Source of the DNA: Terriglobia bacterium
Lineage (GTDB): Bacteria; Acidobacteriota; Terriglobia; Bryobacterales; Bryobacteraceae
Assembly (NCBI GenBank): GCA_020073305.1
Contig: JAIQFK010000002.1
Location: forward strand, 310,001-374,000
Length of the DNA stretch: 64,000 nt
Direction: 5' to 3'
This document shows positions 63,218 to 64,000 of this stretch, piece after piece (position 1 is the first letter of the stretch; each line of letters begins with the position of its first letter). A program made the position numbers and the translations under genes. The notes under the pieces were generated by a model. It was not told the DNA's origin. It was given only the letters and a program-made list of their open reading frames with translations, and made no database searches.

Positions 63218-63769
63218 ATGCGCCCATCGGGCAAACGCACTTCGCGTGGGTTGGACGCCGGTGAACTTTGGGAGCTTGCGCTCAAGGCTTTAGGGGCGCG
63301 CGCCTGCTCCACCGGCGAGCTTCGGCAGAAGCTCGTCCAGCGCGCGGCGCGCCTCGAGGATGTGGACGCCACTCTGGCACGATTGAAAGAATACCGGTAC
63401 CTCGACGACCGCCGGTTCGCCGAGAATTTTGCCGTCGCGCGGCTCGAAAATCAGCGCATCGGCAAAAACCGGGTGTCGCAGGAACTGCGCCGGCGGCGGG
63501 TGGCCCCGGCGCTCGCTCAGACGGCCGTTGAGAAGACCTATAAAGACGTTGACGAAACCGCTCTCATCGAGGACTTTCTCCGGCGGAAATACCGGAATGC
63601 GCCGCGGGAACCCCTGTTTGGCGACGACAAGCAACTGGCCTCGGCTTACCGCCGGCTCATGCGCGCCGGCTTCAACACCGGCAACATCATTCGGGTGCTG
63701 AAACGCTTTGCCGCCAACCCCGATCTGCTCGACCAGTTCGAGCCGCCGCCCCCAGCCAACGAGGAGTGA
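63218..63769 (+). CDS. recX: Regulatory protein RecX
   Basis: 183 residues from MRPSGKRT; the upstream open frame is antisense to the YtxH gene. RecX three-helix repeats: ALGARACSTGELRQKLVQRA, LARLKEYRYLDDRRFAENFAVARLENQRIGKNRVSQELRRRRV and IIRVLKRF. It modulates RecA filament growth. No recA is adjacent. Confidence 0.92.
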   Translation: MRPSGKRTSRGLDAGELWELALKALGARACSTGELRQKLVQRAARLEDVDATLARLKEYRYLDDRRFAENFAVARLENQRIGKNRVSQELRRRRVAPALAQTAVEKTYKDVDETALIEDFLRRKYRNAPREPLFGDDKQLASAYRRLMRAGFNTGNIIRVLKRFAANPDLLDQFEPPPPANEE

Positions 63770-64000
63770 AGGGGTCCTCTTCACCGAGTCACGAACCTTC
63801 CCGGCGTAGTGAAGAGCCCCCGACCCGAGCCGGTCACAGGCCTTAATCCCCAGAAAATCAGTGATTCCTCGGATTGTGATCACTCCGGCCACGTGGCACG
63901 ATCGACTACGTGCGGCAGAAAACCGTGTCTACGAGGCTTATAGTTGCGTTTTGGGCCAGCGTCTCCTTCAGGTACCCTCGGAAAACACCTCAGATCGGTG
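63770..64000. other. Terminal region without a supported gene
   Basis: The last ~230 bases contain no frame I can assign. A minus-strand frame entering from the right edge (ending near 63880) could be the tail of a gene beyond the window, but it is too short to judge. Confidence 0.4.

Overview
The window looks like a high-GC Acidobacteriota chromosome, most likely from the Solibacter/Bryobacterales side. I infer this from several lineage habits: Oar-like TonB receptors that begin with a carboxypeptidase-regulatory-like domain (three of them), a long MacB/FtsX permease of the acidobacterial 'ADOP' type plus a broken copy of another, an exported protein ending in the Solibacter C-terminal domain (TIGR03437), and a Ser/Thr kinase with PEGA repeats. 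No rRNA, tRNA or CRISPR array was found.

Layout. 1-3.1 kb: the end of a ClC chloride channel with CBS domains, two small unknown genes, and a toxin/antitoxin-like pair followed by a DUF3467 gene. 3.3-5 kb: a HARE-HTH-like protein and a lone IS1-like transposase. 5-9.2 kb: a small Cys/His-rich exported protein, a TonB receptor and an OprB-like porin. 9.4-11.9 kb: an ADOP permease behind a perfect 20-bp palindrome. 11.9-13.8 kb: a PduT/PduS microcompartment electron-transfer pair standing alone. 13.9-16.9 kb: a second TonB receptor, again with a small Cys/His-rich exported partner. 17-24.4 kb: exported glutathione peroxidase, a FecR-domain protein, a BNR/TIGR03437 protein, a PAF-acetylhydrolase-like hydrolase, a cold-shock protein, ThiL and an O-methyltransferase. 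24.4-27.5 kb: an ECF42-type sigma factor with three DGPF/YCII paralogues and a DUF1801 protein, with two matching promoter-like sites. 27.6-29 kb: a PP2C-type phosphatase and a DinB protein.

28.9-41.9 kb: a 12-gene respiratory complex I operon (nuoA, C, D, E, F, G, H, J, K, L, M, N) with no nuoB and no nuoI. 42-46.7 kb: ThiS, a small exported protein, the third TonB receptor and, 3 nt behind it, a thioredoxin-fold gene with an in-frame TGA at exactly the selenocysteine position of iodothyronine deiodinases and a bacterial-SECIS-like hairpin downstream. I regard this as the most interesting object in the window. 46.7-49.2 kb: a permease remnant, a STAS/anti-sigma-kinase pair, a PrxQ-like peroxiredoxin and DUF2277. 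49.4-54.4 kb: a 1672-residue Ser/Thr kinase. 54.4-58.8 kb: a secreted phosphoesterase, a DUF3500 protein, a DinB protein and a heparinase-like secreted protein. 58.9-59.34 kb: no convincing protein gene, but a candidate structured RNA ending in a U-tract and a second strong terminator. 59.3-63.8 kb: a CxxC-containing small protein, ribosomal protein L28, a four-gene operon ending in a PHP-like secreted protein, and RecX.

Together the window mixes housekeeping functions (complex I, thiamine, L28, RecX) with envelope transport and redox/stress genes. Product names rest on recognised motifs in the translations. No database search was run.
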